A model generated the notes under the pieces. That model was given only the letters and a program-made list of their open reading frames with translations, was not told the origin of the DNA and searched no databases. From contig CAWAPQ010000013.1 in NCBI GenBank assembly GCA_963783965.1, forward strand, positions 496,001-560,000: a stretch of 64,000 bases of DNA, written 5' to 3'. Source of the DNA: Bog-473 sp963783965. Its GTDB lineage: Bacteria; Actinomycetota; Acidimicrobiia; Acidimicrobiales; RAAP-2. The stretch's first letter is position 1. Each line of letters starts with the position of its first letter. The translations under genes and the position numbers were made by a program. Of the stretch, positions 18,045 to 26,823 are shown in pieces.

Positions 18045-19340
18045 TCACGACGACGGCTGCTCGGGCGTGAGCTCCAGGTGGAGCCGGGTCAGGCCCCGGA
18101 GGATATAGGTGGGCATGTAGTTGTAGCGGCGGGCGTCGGGGGGCCCGTGGTGCTCCTCGGAGATGCCGATGTTCGTCGTGCGATGGAGCAGCCGCTCAAT
18201 GCTGACCCGGGTCTCCAGCCGGGCCAGCGGGCCGCCCGGACAGCTGTGCACGCCGCGGCCGAACGCCAGGTGCTCACGGGCGTTGTCGCGCTCGACGCGG
18301 AACTCGTTCGGGTCCGGGAACCGGCGTGGATCACGGTTGGCGGCGCCGTTCAGCACCATGAGCGTGACGCCGGCGGGAATGTCGACTCCACCGACGGTGG
18401 CCGGGCAGCGGGCCAGCCGGAAGTCACCCTTGACGGGAGCTTCCATGCGAAGCGTCTCCTCGACGAAGTTCGGGATGAGGTCACGCCGCTCGCGGAGGAG
18501 CTGCTGCAGGTCCGGGCGCTCCGCGATGAGCTGCAGGGCGGTGCCGAGAAGGCGGACGGTGGTTTCCTGACCGGCAGCGAAGACGTTGGTGGCCACGCGG
18601 ACGACGTCGATGACCTCCGGCAGGTCGCCGTTGGGGAACCTGGTTGTGGCGAGTGCGGTGAGGACGTCGTCGCGCGGTGCGTTGCGCCGGTCCTCGATGT
18701 AGCGGCCGAACCGGTCGTAGAGCCATGCCAAAGGATTCTGGGGCATTTCCGACTCCGTGCTGCCGACCCCTCCGCCCCCGTTCTGGCGGGACAGGGCGGT
18801 GCGGAATTCCTGGTGATCCGACTCCGGGACACCCAGCAGGTCGGCGATGACGAACATGGCGAACGGGTTGGCGTACCCCGTCATGAGCTCGGCCCCTTCG
18901 CCGCTCATGAGCTCGTCGATCTGACGGTCGGCCAGACGCCACACGAAGTCCTCGTTCTCCTTGAGTCGCTTCGGGGTGAGCTGGCGCATGAGCAGGTGCC
19001 GGTGGTCGTAGTGCTCCGGCGGATCCATGGTGATGATCTGGTCGCTGAACGGCAGCTCGCCCCGGTGCTCCGCAATGAGCCCGCTGACGTCCTCCTGCCC
19101 CTCGAGCGGGACCGGGAAGCCGGGGAACGGACCCGTGACCGAGTTGCAGGACGAGAAGGTGTCCGGGTCCGTGTAGACGGCGAAGGCTTCTTCGTACCCG
19201 GTCACCATGAACACGCCGTGCGCGGGCTCCCGGCGGACCGGACACTGGTCGCGCAGCCAGTCGAAGTAGGGATACGGATCGTCCACGGTCTCGGTGCCAC
19301 GGAAGAAGTCCAGGGCGTCGTAGTCGAGAGCGTCGGTCAT
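18045..19340 (-). CDS. Cytochrome P450 (TPKRLKENE paralogue 2)
   Basis: A 431-residue P450 with AAGQETT at about 255-261, E295/R298 and haem Cys367 in FGRGVHSCPGG. It carries the same LTPKRLKENEDF segment, the FSSCNSVTGPFPGFPVPLEG block and the EEHHGPPDAR C-terminal block as the 11.6 kb P450. Its ATG overlaps the stop of the NTF2-like gene (ATGA), so it is translationally coupled within the SDR-CMD-Rieske operon. It should act on the same pathway as the Rieske oxygenase. Confidence 0.94.
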   Translation of the reverse strand: MTDALDYDALDFFRGTETVDDPYPYFDWLRDQCPVRREPAHGVFMVTGYEEAFAVYTDPDTFSSCNSVTGPFPGFPVPLEGQEDVSGLIAEHRGELPFSDQIITMDPPEHYDHRHLLMRQLTPKRLKENEDFVWRLADRQIDELMSGEGAELMTGYANPFAMFVIADLLGVPESDHQEFRTALSRQNGGGGVGSTESEMPQNPLAWLYDRFGRYIEDRRNAPRDDVLTALATTRFPNGDLPEVIDVVRVATNVFAAGQETTVRLLGTALQLIAERPDLQQLLRERRDLIPNFVEETLRMEAPVKGDFRLARCPATVGGVDIPAGVTLMVLNGAANRDPRRFPDPNEFRVERDNAREHLAFGRGVHSCPGGPLARLETRVSIERLLHRTTNIGISEEHHGPPDARRYNYMPTYILRGLTRLHLELTPEQPSS

Positions 19341-19762
19341 GGTGTCTCCTTGCGTGGGGGCGGCTCGGTCACGAATGTGGCCGCACGATGATGGAATCGC
19401 CAGACGGCGCCGTCACGGTGGAGCACGTCGTTGTAGCGACCGACGAGCTGAATGTTCCACCCGCCCTCGCCCAGCAGAATGAAGACGACATCGCTGACCG
19501 CGGTGGCCTCGTCGTCACTCCACGCCTCGACGACGGTGTTGAGGACGAGGTGGCGCTGGGGGCGGCGCGGCGCCCATTTCGTATAGGCCTGGCGGAGGGC
19601 GTCCCGCCCGACATGCGTGCCCATGCCGGGGATCTCGCAGACCCCGTCGAGGCAGAAGGTGGCGACCACGTCATCAGTCCGGCCGTCGTCGAGCGCCTGG
19701 GTGTACACCGCCAGGGCGGCCCGGACGCCTTCGGCGACGTCGGCAAACGTGGTCGTGCTCAT
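19337..19762 (-). CDS. SnoaL/NTF2-like small domain protein
   Basis: A 141-residue cone-shaped NTF2-like fold: AALAVYTQALDDGRTDDVVATFCLDGVCEIPG, then RHLVLNTVVEAW and VGRYNDVLHRDGAVWRFHHRAA. Such domains serve as isomerases (ketosteroid isomerase), dehydratases, cyclases, or the small subunit of ring-hydroxylating dioxygenases. It lies between the Rieske alpha subunit (18-base gap) and the P450 (ATGA overlap). A ring-hydroxylating small-subunit or isomerase role is possible but not proven. Confidence 0.85.
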   Translation of the reverse strand: MSTTTFADVAEGVRAALAVYTQALDDGRTDDVVATFCLDGVCEIPGMGTHVGRDALRQAYTKWAPRRPQRHLVLNTVVEAWSDDEATAVSDVVFILLGEGGWNIQLVGRYNDVLHRDGAVWRFHHRAATFVTEPPPRKETP

Positions 19763-19779
19763 GGTGCCATTCTCTCCGC

Positions 19780-21114
19780 TCAGAACCCGAGGTCGACCAC
19801 GGGCCGCTCGAGCGGGTTGACGTTCACGGCCCGCAGGGCGGTTTCGAGCTGGTCGTAGGGGCGGCCGGCCAAGAAGCCGTCGAGGGTGCGCTCGAAGTTG
19901 GCGATGCCGCCCTCAATCCCCTGCGAGAGCCGCATGAACTCGAAGCCCTTGTTGTGCAGGCCCCGCTGTTGGCGCGGCAGGTTGGAGAAGTCCTGGGTGG
20001 GGATGGGCGGGATGGTCTCGTCGTCAAAGGACTTGGGCACCGGCGGGACCGGCGGCCCGGGCTCTCGGCCTTCGGGGTACCGGGTGAGCGACCAGATCTC
20101 CATGAGGGTCTCTTCGGGCCCGAGCGGCCGGAAGCGATACGAGCTGGCGCTCGAGTACATCGGCAGCACGAAGTAATGGGGGAAGCAGTAGTACATGGTC
20201 TCGCCGATACCCCGGGCCTCGAGGTCGTTGAGGTCCGGGATGACCGAACCGCGCCCGGTGTGCCAGGCCACCACGGCGTCGTTGAGGCTCGTGTGCCAGG
20301 TGGCCATGGCCTCCTTTGGGTCCTTGGACAACGTGATGAAGCGCTGACGCTCTGCCACGGCCACGTCGTTGGCATGCACCATGCCCCCCATGCCCTCGCT
20401 CATGACGTGGAGATAGTGCAGCTCGGCCTCGATGAAGGCCTCGGGATCGAAGGCGGTGGGGTCCTTGGGGGGAAATCTCTTGGGGATGACCAGCTCGGGG
20501 TGGGTCTCGATGACGTGGTACTGCTCCAAGAAGGCCTCCTGGGCCAACTTCCAGTTGACCGGGAGGCGGAAGGCCTCCCACCACTCGGTGCGCATGGCCT
20601 CGACCTTCCACGCGTCGAGAATGCTGGCGAACGGCTCGATGCAGCTCCGCAGCGCCGGGGCGTCGGTGTCGAGGTTGATCCAGGCGCAGCCGCCCCAGAC
20701 CTCACAACGGACCGGGACCAGGTCGATCTCGCCGGGGGCCAGGTTGTGCTCGGAGAAGGACGTGGCCTTCGAGATGAAGGTGTTCTTGCCGTCGAGCCCG
20801 TAACACCAACCGTGGAAGGGACAGGTGAAGCCGCTCTTCAGGGTCCCCCGGCCTTCGACGACCTTGACCCCGCGGTGGCGGCACGAGTTCTCGTAGGCCG
20901 CCACCGCGGTCTCTGAGGTGCGCACCACAATGACGGAGCTGTCCAGGACTTCGTACTCGACGAAGTCACGGACATGCGGAATCTCTTCGAGCCGACACGC
21001 CATCTGCCACACGCGAGGCCACAGTTGCTCGGCCTCCAAGGCGTAGAAGTCGGGATCGTAGTAGCGCTCCTTGGGGATTTGGTCGGGGACCTGCACGGCG
21101 TAGGGGACGCTCAT
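19780..21114 (-). CDS. Rieske non-haem iron oxygenase, alpha subunit (paralogue 1)
   Basis: A 444-residue oxygenase. The Rieske 2Fe-2S ligands are C78 and H80 (SCRHRG) and C98 and H101 (CPFHGW). The catalytic mononuclear iron site shows QEAFLEQYHVIETH, with H200 and H205. Family chemistry is ring hydroxylation or demethylation using electrons from a ferredoxin and reductase, neither of which is in this operon. About three quarters of positions look identical by eye to the Rieske protein at 53.4 kb. The ATG overlaps the stop of the CMD gene (ATGA). Confidence 0.94.
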   Translation of the reverse strand: MSVPYAVQVPDQIPKERYYDPDFYALEAEQLWPRVWQMACRLEEIPHVRDFVEYEVLDSSVIVVRTSETAVAAYENSCRHRGVKVVEGRGTLKSGFTCPFHGWCYGLDGKNTFISKATSFSEHNLAPGEIDLVPVRCEVWGGCAWINLDTDAPALRSCIEPFASILDAWKVEAMRTEWWEAFRLPVNWKLAQEAFLEQYHVIETHPELVIPKRFPPKDPTAFDPEAFIEAELHYLHVMSEGMGGMVHANDVAVAERQRFITLSKDPKEAMATWHTSLNDAVVAWHTGRGSVIPDLNDLEARGIGETMYYCFPHYFVLPMYSSASSYRFRPLGPEETLMEIWSLTRYPEGREPGPPVPPVPKSFDDETIPPIPTQDFSNLPRQQRGLHNKGFEFMRLSQGIEGGIANFERTLDGFLAGRPYDQLETALRAVNVNPLERPVVDLGF

Positions 21115-21689
21115 GGCAGCAGGTCGTCGTCCAACGGCACGGCGAAGGAGCGCAGCGCCATGGCCAGGACGTCGTAGGCGCCCACGGTGAAGACGACATC
21201 CATCAGCTGGCGGTCGTCGAACTCCGCCGCCAGCGTCGACCACGTCGCCTCGCCGATGAGCGCGTCACCGAGCAGCTCGTCGACTGCCCGCAAGAGCGCC
21301 CGCTCCAGGTCGGACCATTCGGGCGCGTCCGTCCCGACCGCGACGCGTGCGACCTCGTCCGGTTCGACGCCGTTGTCCCCGGCGCTGGCGAGGTGCTGCC
21401 GCCACTCGTACTCGGAGCCGCGCCTGGCGGCCACCCGCAGGACGAGCAGCTCGCGGTGGCGCGGCGTCAACGTCGACCCGTACATGACCTGCCCGCTGAA
21501 GGTGTTGTAGGCCAGCGCCAGCTCCGGGTACCGGGCCAGGACGCCCAGTGCATTGAGCCCTTTGGGACCGTTCCCGCCCTTGGGACGGCCCGTCGGCGGC
21601 AGCAGCGGGGCCAGCGCCTCACCGGCCGCCTTGGACCATTCCTTCGGCGGGAGCGGCGTCAGGCGCGGCGACTCAGGTGTTGCGGCCAC
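21111..21689 (-). CDS. Carboxymuconolactone decarboxylase-like protein, no CxxC
   Basis: A 192-residue CMD/AhpD-fold protein with the core TPRHRELLVLRVAARRGSEYEW followed by RQHLASAG, again without CxxC. It is a paralogue of the 7.1 kb protein. GTG 21689 has GGGAG six bases upstream and lies 17 bases inside the 3' end of the SDR gene, in another frame, so the two are coupled. The biochemical role of this subfamily is unknown; its place between SDR and Rieske genes suggests a decarboxylase, hydrolase or isomerase step on an oxidised ring. Confidence 0.85.
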   Translation of the reverse strand: MAATPESPRLTPLPPKEWSKAAGEALAPLLPPTGRPKGGNGPKGLNALGVLARYPELALAYNTFSGQVMYGSTLTPRHRELLVLRVAARRGSEYEWRQHLASAGDNGVEPDEVARVAVGTDAPEWSDLERALLRAVDELLGDALIGEATWSTLAAEFDDRQLMDVVFTVGAYDVLAMALRSFAVPLDDDLLP

Positions 21690-22443
21690 CGTTGACTCCC
21701 AGGACCTGACCCGTGATGTAGCTCGCCTCGTCGCGCACGAGGAAGGCACACAGGGCCGCGACGTCGTCGGGACGACCGATCCGCCGTACCGGCGTCAACG
21801 CCTCGTGATGCTCGACGCCCTCGCCGAGGAGACCCTTGCTCTCCTGGCGTCGCAGCATCGGCGTGTCGATGAATCCGGGCGGGATGGTGTTGACCGTGAT
21901 CCCCTTCGGCCCGAGCTCGAGGGCGAGCGACTTCGTGAGGCCGATCACGCCCGCCTTGGCCGCCACGTAGTGCGCCATGAACTGCTGCCCGCTGTGGGCA
22001 CTCGACGACGAGATGTTCACGATGCGACCCCAGCCCTCCTCCACCATGTCAGGCACCACAGCCTGGCAGCAGTTGAACGTCCCCGTCAGGTTCACAGCGA
22101 GAAGGCGCTGCCACTTCTCGGGTGTGATCTTCAAGAAGGGATCGACGGCGTGGACGCCGGCGTTGTTGACCAGGACCGTCGGGGGCCCCAGCTCGCCCCG
22201 GACCTGCTCCACGCCCGCTTCGATCTGCCCGCGGTCCGTCACATCGACCGTCACGCCGAGCGCCCGCCCTCCCGCGGCGGCGATCTTCTCGGCCGCCCGC
22301 CGGGCCGCGTCACCCTCGCGGTCGAACACCGCCACCGCCATGCCCTCGGCGGCGAGCCGCTCGCTGATGGCGAGCCCGATGCCCGAGGCGCCGCCGGTGA
22401 CGATCGCCACCCGGGGCCCGTTGGGTTCGGCCACGTCACCCAC
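21673..22443 (-). CDS. Short-chain dehydrogenase/reductase
   Basis: A 256-residue classical SDR with TGGASGIG at about 16-23, NNAGV, Ser in NISSSSAHSG, the active-site YVAAKAG, and VNGGRNT at the end. It is the paralogue of the 12.9 kb SDR, sharing TPEKWQRLLAVNLTGTF. As read it starts at a GTG with no good ribosome site; an 18-codon ATG frame with AGGAGG upstream begins at 22492 and ends over this GTG, one base out of frame. It heads the six-gene oxygenase operon. Confidence 0.92.
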   Translation of the reverse strand: MGDVAEPNGPRVAIVTGGASGIGLAISERLAAEGMAVAVFDREGDAARRAAEKIAAAGGRALGVTVDVTDRGQIEAGVEQVRGELGPPTVLVNNAGVHAVDPFLKITPEKWQRLLAVNLTGTFNCCQAVVPDMVEEGWGRIVNISSSSAHSGQQFMAHYVAAKAGVIGLTKSLALELGPKGITVNTIPPGFIDTPMLRRQESKGLLGEGVEHHEALTPVRRIGRPDDVAALCAFLVRDEASYITGQVLGVNGGRNT

Positions 22444-22492
22444 GACGCGCGCCGTCCCCGGCGCCCAGGTCCCCCGTCGTCAGGACTGCCAT
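22436..22492 (-). other. Short leader reading frame, or shifted true start, of the SDR gene
   Basis: An ATG at 22492 has a strong AGGAGG eight bases upstream (22501-22506 complement). It opens an 18-codon frame whose stop overlaps the SDR GTG. It could be a coupled leader peptide. A single extra base between 22443 and 22492 would instead make this the real SDR start with a 16-residue N-terminal extension. Confidence 0.4.
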
Positions 22493-22535
22493 CTGCCGAG
22501 CCTCCTCGTGCCCGGGACAGGCACAATCGTGAAGA

Positions 22536-22555
22536 TATACTAACCGGTCGGTACA
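22536..22555. promoter_or_regulatory. Shared palindrome site 1 (pattern TnnACCnACCGGTnGGTnnA)
   Basis: The site TATACTAACCGGTCGGTACA has the core ACCGGT with near-symmetrical flanks. It lies in the promoter region between the divergent SDR-Rieske operon and the Baeyer-Villiger monooxygenase gene. The same half, GGTCGGTACA, recurs at 25.4 and 30.9 kb. Confidence 0.6.
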
Positions 22556-22646
22556 ATGCGGTTCGTGGGCTCGGTTCCGGCTCCGGCGCACACTGTGTAT
22601 GCCCGTGGGCAGCACGGGCCCGTGACCGGCACATCCCCGGAGGCGC

Positions 22647-24308
22647 ATGACATCCCCCGAAGCCGCATCTGAGGAGACGAGGAGCCGGCCCGTCGCCGAT
22701 GTCGACGTGCTCGTCGTCGGCGGGGGCATCACCGGTATCTACCAGCTCTACCTGGCCCGGGAGGCAGGCTTCTCCGTGCAGCTGCTGGAGGCGGGCCACG
22801 GCGTCGGCGGCACCTGGTACTGGAATCGCTACCCGGGCGCCCGCTTCGACTCGGAGAGCTACACGTACGCCTACCTGTTCTCCCGGGAGCTCTTCGAGGA
22901 CTGGGAATGGCGGGAGCATTTCGCCGAGCAGCCTGAGATAGAGCGCTACCTGAACCACGTGGTGGACCGGTTCGACCTCCGGCGCGACATGCGCTTCGGC
23001 GCGCGCGTGACGTCGGCCGAGTACGACGAGCCTGCCGCGCTGTGGACGGTGACCGACGACACCGGCACCGTCGTGCGGGCGCACCACTTCGTGGCCGCCA
23101 CCGGCGTCCTCTCCATTCCGTACTTTCCCGACGTGCCCGGCCGGGAGGCATTCGGCGGCGAGTCGTATCACACCGGGCTGTGGCCCGACGCACCCGTCGA
23201 CTTCACCGGCAAGCGGGTCGCCGTCGTCGGGACCGGGTCGAGCGGGGTGCAGATCATTCCGGTCATCGCCGAGACGGCGGCGTCGGTGACGGTGTTGCAA
23301 CGGTCGCCCAACTGGTGCACGCCGCTCAACAACGCACCCATCACGCCCGACGAGCAGGCGCAGCTGCGGAAAGACTTCGAGTCGATCCGCGTCACGCTGA
23401 ACACGTCACCGAGCGGGTTCCTCCACGTTCCGCACGACCGCGCCGCCTTCGACGACACCGAAGAGGAGCGCACCGCGTTCTTCGAGTCGATGTGGCGGAG
23501 CCGTGGCTTCTCGAAGCTGACCAGCAACTACAGCGACGTGATGTTCGACGGCGAGGCCAACGCCGCGTGGTGTGCCTTCCTGGCCGAGAAGATCCGGGGC
23601 ATCGTCGAGGACCCGGCCACGGCGGACAGGCTCATCCCCAGGGATCACCGCTTCGGCGAGAAGCGCCCACCCTTCGTCACCGCCTACTTCGAGGTCTACA
23701 ACAAGCCCCACGTGGAGCTGGTCGACCTCCAGGCGACGCCCATGGTCCGGGTGACGACCGAGGGCATTGAGACCGCCGACACCCATCGGGAGTTCGACAT
23801 CATCGTCTGGGCCACCGGCTTCGATTTCGGCACCGGGGCGCTGGCCCGTATGGGCATCCGGGGCCGGGGCCGCCGCGCGCTCATGGACCACTGGGCCGAC
23901 GGTCCCAAGACGTTCCTCGGGATTCAGACGGCCGGGTTCCCCAACTTCTTCTTCCCCGGTGGGCCCCACGCGGCCGCCGGCAACAACCCCCGCTACAACG
24001 GCGACCAGGTGGAGTTCGTCACCGAGGCGCTGGTACAGGTACGGGAGAAGGGCTGCGAAGCCATTGAGGTCTCCGAGGCCGCTGAGGAGAAGTGGACCGC
24101 CATGGTGGACCGCTGGGCAACCAAGGCCCCGGCCTTCGGGGAGAGCAGTTACTACTTCGGGACGAACATCCCCGGTAAGCCCCGCAAGTACCTGCTGAAC
24201 TCGGCGGGACGACCGAAGTTGCTGGCGGACATCGCCAAGGTCAAGGAGACCGACTACGAGGCCTTCAATTTCTCGGGGTGCGGGGAACAGCCCGCTCCGC
24301 GAGCCTGA
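22647..24308 (+). CDS. FAD-dependent Baeyer-Villiger-type monooxygenase
   Basis: A 553-residue class B flavoprotein. The FAD Rossmann turn GGGITG is at about 25-30, followed by GVGGTWYWNRYPGARFDSES, the NADP-binding turn GTGSSG at about 195-200, and the Baeyer-Villiger fingerprint FGGESYHTGLWPD at about 169-181. The C-terminal IIVWATGFD matches the second flavin contact. It would turn a ketone into an ester or lactone, a ring-opening step in steroid and terpenoid breakdown. It starts 92 bases after the shared palindrome and is divergent from the Rieske operon. Confidence 0.94.
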   Translation: MTSPEAASEETRSRPVADVDVLVVGGGITGIYQLYLAREAGFSVQLLEAGHGVGGTWYWNRYPGARFDSESYTYAYLFSRELFEDWEWREHFAEQPEIERYLNHVVDRFDLRRDMRFGARVTSAEYDEPAALWTVTDDTGTVVRAHHFVAATGVLSIPYFPDVPGREAFGGESYHTGLWPDAPVDFTGKRVAVVGTGSSGVQIIPVIAETAASVTVLQRSPNWCTPLNNAPITPDEQAQLRKDFESIRVTLNTSPSGFLHVPHDRAAFDDTEEERTAFFESMWRSRGFSKLTSNYSDVMFDGEANAAWCAFLAEKIRGIVEDPATADRLIPRDHRFGEKRPPFVTAYFEVYNKPHVELVDLQATPMVRVTTEGIETADTHREFDIIVWATGFDFGTGALARMGIRGRGRRALMDHWADGPKTFLGIQTAGFPNFFFPGGPHAAAGNNPRYNGDQVEFVTEALVQVREKGCEAIEVSEAAEEKWTAMVDRWATKAPAFGESSYYFGTNIPGKPRKYLLNSAGRPKLLADIAKVKETDYEAFNFSGCGEQPAPRA

Positions 24309-24309
24309 C

Positions 24310-25368
24310 TCAGACGGTCGCCACCGGCGTCAGCGGCGAACCGACCACGCCGGGGAGCCGCAGCGGCGGTGCCGTGAGCAGGAACCGGCTCCGGTTGTGC
24401 TCGCGCAGCCAGGCCGCCAACTCGTGCAGGTACCACATCTCGCCGAGCGGGACGCCGAGCTTGAAGAGGCAGAGGTTGTGGATGGGGAGGAAGGAGTGCC
24501 GGCTCTCGTCGCGGTCCTTGCCCACCATGCCTTCCACTGCGTAGTTGTCCGCCACGAGCGCGGAGATCTGCGAGTCGGCGATCCACTCCAGGAGCGACGG
24601 GTCGCGTGCGTCGAGATACGAGCAGAGCGTGTGGATCTTCACCGGGTCGGGATTGCGTTCCCAGCGCAGGACCTCGGTGGCGAACCCGGTGTGGAGCAGC
24701 AGCATGTCCCCCGGCTCGACGACCACGTCGTCGGCCGCCATGATCTCCTCCAGGGTCTCGCGGTCGACGCCGCGCCAGTCGTGGCCGAGGTGGTGGGCCA
24801 GATCGACCAGGACGCCCCGTCCCTGCACCCCGGCGGCGGCCATGTGCTCCAGGCCGAGATGGTGAGCGAAGCAGCGATGCCGCCCGCCGTCGCCCGCGGC
24901 GTCGGCCTGCGGACCGACGAGGTCCTCACCGGCGCGGTAGCCGTTGTAGTACACCGCCTCTTCGATGCCGTCGCCGTCGGCGTCGAACTCGGCCCCGACG
25001 TGGGCCAGCGAGTCCCACTGCGTCGAGTACTGCAGCGAGAGCGTCACCACGTCGTCCGCCCAGACGTCGACGTACTTGGGATCGCCGAACTTCTCCATGT
25101 TGCTCATCGCGATGTTGTAGAAGGTGTCCGGGTTGCCATTCATGTCCTCGGTCGGCGAGATCACCGGCGGGTAACGCCGCTGGTTCAGCGCGGTCCCGCC
25201 GGGATAGTCGAGCGGCAGGCTGAGACAGAAGGTGATGCCCTCCTCCACCTCGCGCACGCCTTGGAGCACCTTGTCGGGTGTGAGCAGGTTGATGCGCCCG
25301 AGTTCGTCGTCGTCGCCCCAGTCGCCCCATGTCGAGCCGGGCGGGCGCTGCTTCCACCGCTTGCTCAT
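24310..25368 (-). CDS. Cyclase family protein (kynurenine-formamidase-like hydrolase)
   Basis: A 352-residue protein of the cyclase/formamidase superfamily. The metal motif is seen in a degenerate form, STQWDSLAHVGAEFDADG, with Gln where many members have His; later LVDLAHHLG and LLLHTGFATEV match the fold. The length is that of the longer actinobacterial members. Relatives hydrolyse amides, lactones or cyclic esters with zinc or manganese. Placed beside a Baeyer-Villiger enzyme, it could open the resulting lactone. It is convergent with the monooxygenase (one base apart) and divergent from the amidohydrolase. Confidence 0.85.
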   Translation of the reverse strand: MSKRWKQRPPGSTWGDWGDDDELGRINLLTPDKVLQGVREVEEGITFCLSLPLDYPGGTALNQRRYPPVISPTEDMNGNPDTFYNIAMSNMEKFGDPKYVDVWADDVVTLSLQYSTQWDSLAHVGAEFDADGDGIEEAVYYNGYRAGEDLVGPQADAAGDGGRHRCFAHHLGLEHMAAAGVQGRGVLVDLAHHLGHDWRGVDRETLEEIMAADDVVVEPGDMLLLHTGFATEVLRWERNPDPVKIHTLCSYLDARDPSLLEWIADSQISALVADNYAVEGMVGKDRDESRHSFLPIHNLCLFKLGVPLGEMWYLHELAAWLREHNRSRFLLTAPPLRLPGVVGSPLTPVATV

Positions 25369-25421
25369 GCGCTCATCTCCTTCCCGCCGCCGCGCCGCGA
25401 CGCCCGTGCGGCGGCGTTGTC

Positions 25422-25441
25422 TGTACCGACCGGTTGGTCTA
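25422..25441. promoter_or_regulatory. Shared palindrome site 2 (pattern TnnACCnACCGGTnGGTnnA)
   Basis: TGTACCGACCGGTTGGTCTA fits the pattern at every defined position. It sits between the divergent cyclase and amidohydrolase genes. Its complement carries the same GGTCGGTACA half as the sites at 22.5 and 30.9 kb. Confidence 0.65.
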
Positions 25442-25517
25442 GAATCGGTGGTCAGAGTACCGCGTCCGCGCGCGCACGGACATCGATCTTGCGTCCCCGC
25501 GCAGGAAGGGCATAACC

Positions 25518-26777
25518 ATGACAGAGAAGCAACTTGTCATTTCCGCCGACGGGCACATCCTCGAACCCACCGACCTCTTCGTCACGCGCCTCCCGAAGAA
25601 CCTGCGGGACCGCGGCGTGTGGGAGGACGACTTCGAGATTGAGCCGCTCGTCGAGGGGGGCGCCACGAAGTTCCGCCGGCTGCACACCCCCGGCTTTGAG
25701 GGGTGGACCATCTCGCGCTACCGGCAGACGGGTGGCCGCATGCCCGAGGGCGACCCCGAAATCGTCCTGGAGGATCTCAGCGCCGACGGCGTCGACGTCG
25801 GGGTCATGCACCCGAACCTGTCCCTGTTCGGCCTCTACTCCGACGACCACGAGCTCTCCATCGCCCATGCCCGCGTCTACAACGACTATGTCGCCGAGCG
25901 CTTCGGGCCGTACTTCTCCCGCCTGGCGCCGACCGCGCCCATCCCGCTGACGGACATCGACGACGCCGTGGTGGAGATCGAGCGGGCCGCCGAACTCGGC
26001 TTCCGCGCCATCCTCCTGCCGGCGACCCCTCCCCTGCCCTACTACTCCCGTGACCTCGACCCGGTCTGGGCCGCCACCCAGGCCGCCGGCCTCCATGCGT
26101 TCTTCCACACGCAGACCGGGGGGATCAAGGTCAACGACCCCACGTCGACCACCCTGAAGGTCGTCATGCAGAATGCCGCCGAGGTCAACCAACCCGTGAC
26201 CGAGAAGTCCGCTTCGAAGCGCATGGTCACCCAGGCGATCTACAGCACCATTGTGCCCCAGCAGCTCATCTGCGAGCTCATCGGTGGTGGCGTGGCCGAG
26301 CGCTACCCCGATCTCCACTTCGCCCTGATCGAATTCAACGCGCACTGGCTGGCCTCGCTGGTGGGCAGCATGGACAAGTGCTGGATCACCGGCATCGGCC
26401 AGGACGCCGACTGGTGGCTCGGGGTCTGGAACGACGAGGTGCCCGCCAACGAGCAGAGCGGGATCGCCCGTCTTTTCCGGCTGAACGAGAAGTGGCCCTA
26501 CCCGCTCATGCCGAGCGAGTACGTCAAGCGCCAATTCCACGTGTCGTTCCAGGACGACCCCGTCGCGGTGGCCTGCCGCCACATCACCGGGCTCTCGTCG
26601 ATCGTCTGGGGCAACGACTACCCACACGCCGAAGGCACCTTCCGCGGCAGCAAGCAGCTCATGAGCCAGCTGTTCGAGGGCGTGCCCGACGACGAGCGCG
26701 CCGCCATGGTCGGCGGCACGCTCGGCGACCTCCTCGGGTTCCGGGCGCCGCTTGCTGCGGTGCCGTCGGCGAGCTAG
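25518..26777 (+). CDS. Amidohydrolase-2 family metal-dependent hydrolase/decarboxylase
   Basis: A 419-residue TIM-barrel metal enzyme of the ACMSD/LigW type. The N-terminal strand VISADGHILEP carries the DxH metal pair, later motifs are FFHTQ and IEFNAHWL, and the last is VWGNDYPHAEGTF with the metal Asp. Relatives decarboxylate aromatic acids or open rings. Codon use matches the neighbours. The promoter holds the shared palindrome at 25422-25441. The reaction is not fixed by sequence; a second paralogue lies at 47.9 kb. Confidence 0.9.
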   Translation: MTEKQLVISADGHILEPTDLFVTRLPKNLRDRGVWEDDFEIEPLVEGGATKFRRLHTPGFEGWTISRYRQTGGRMPEGDPEIVLEDLSADGVDVGVMHPNLSLFGLYSDDHELSIAHARVYNDYVAERFGPYFSRLAPTAPIPLTDIDDAVVEIERAAELGFRAILLPATPPLPYYSRDLDPVWAATQAAGLHAFFHTQTGGIKVNDPTSTTLKVVMQNAAEVNQPVTEKSASKRMVTQAIYSTIVPQQLICELIGGGVAERYPDLHFALIEFNAHWLASLVGSMDKCWITGIGQDADWWLGVWNDEVPANEQSGIARLFRLNEKWPYPLMPSEYVKRQFHVSFQDDPVAVACRHITGLSSIVWGNDYPHAEGTFRGSKQLMSQLFEGVPDDERAAMVGGTLGDLLGFRAPLAAVPSAS

Positions 26778-26823
26778 ACCGCTCGCGCAACCGGCACCAG
26801 CGAAGGGCGGGGTCGACCAGGAC

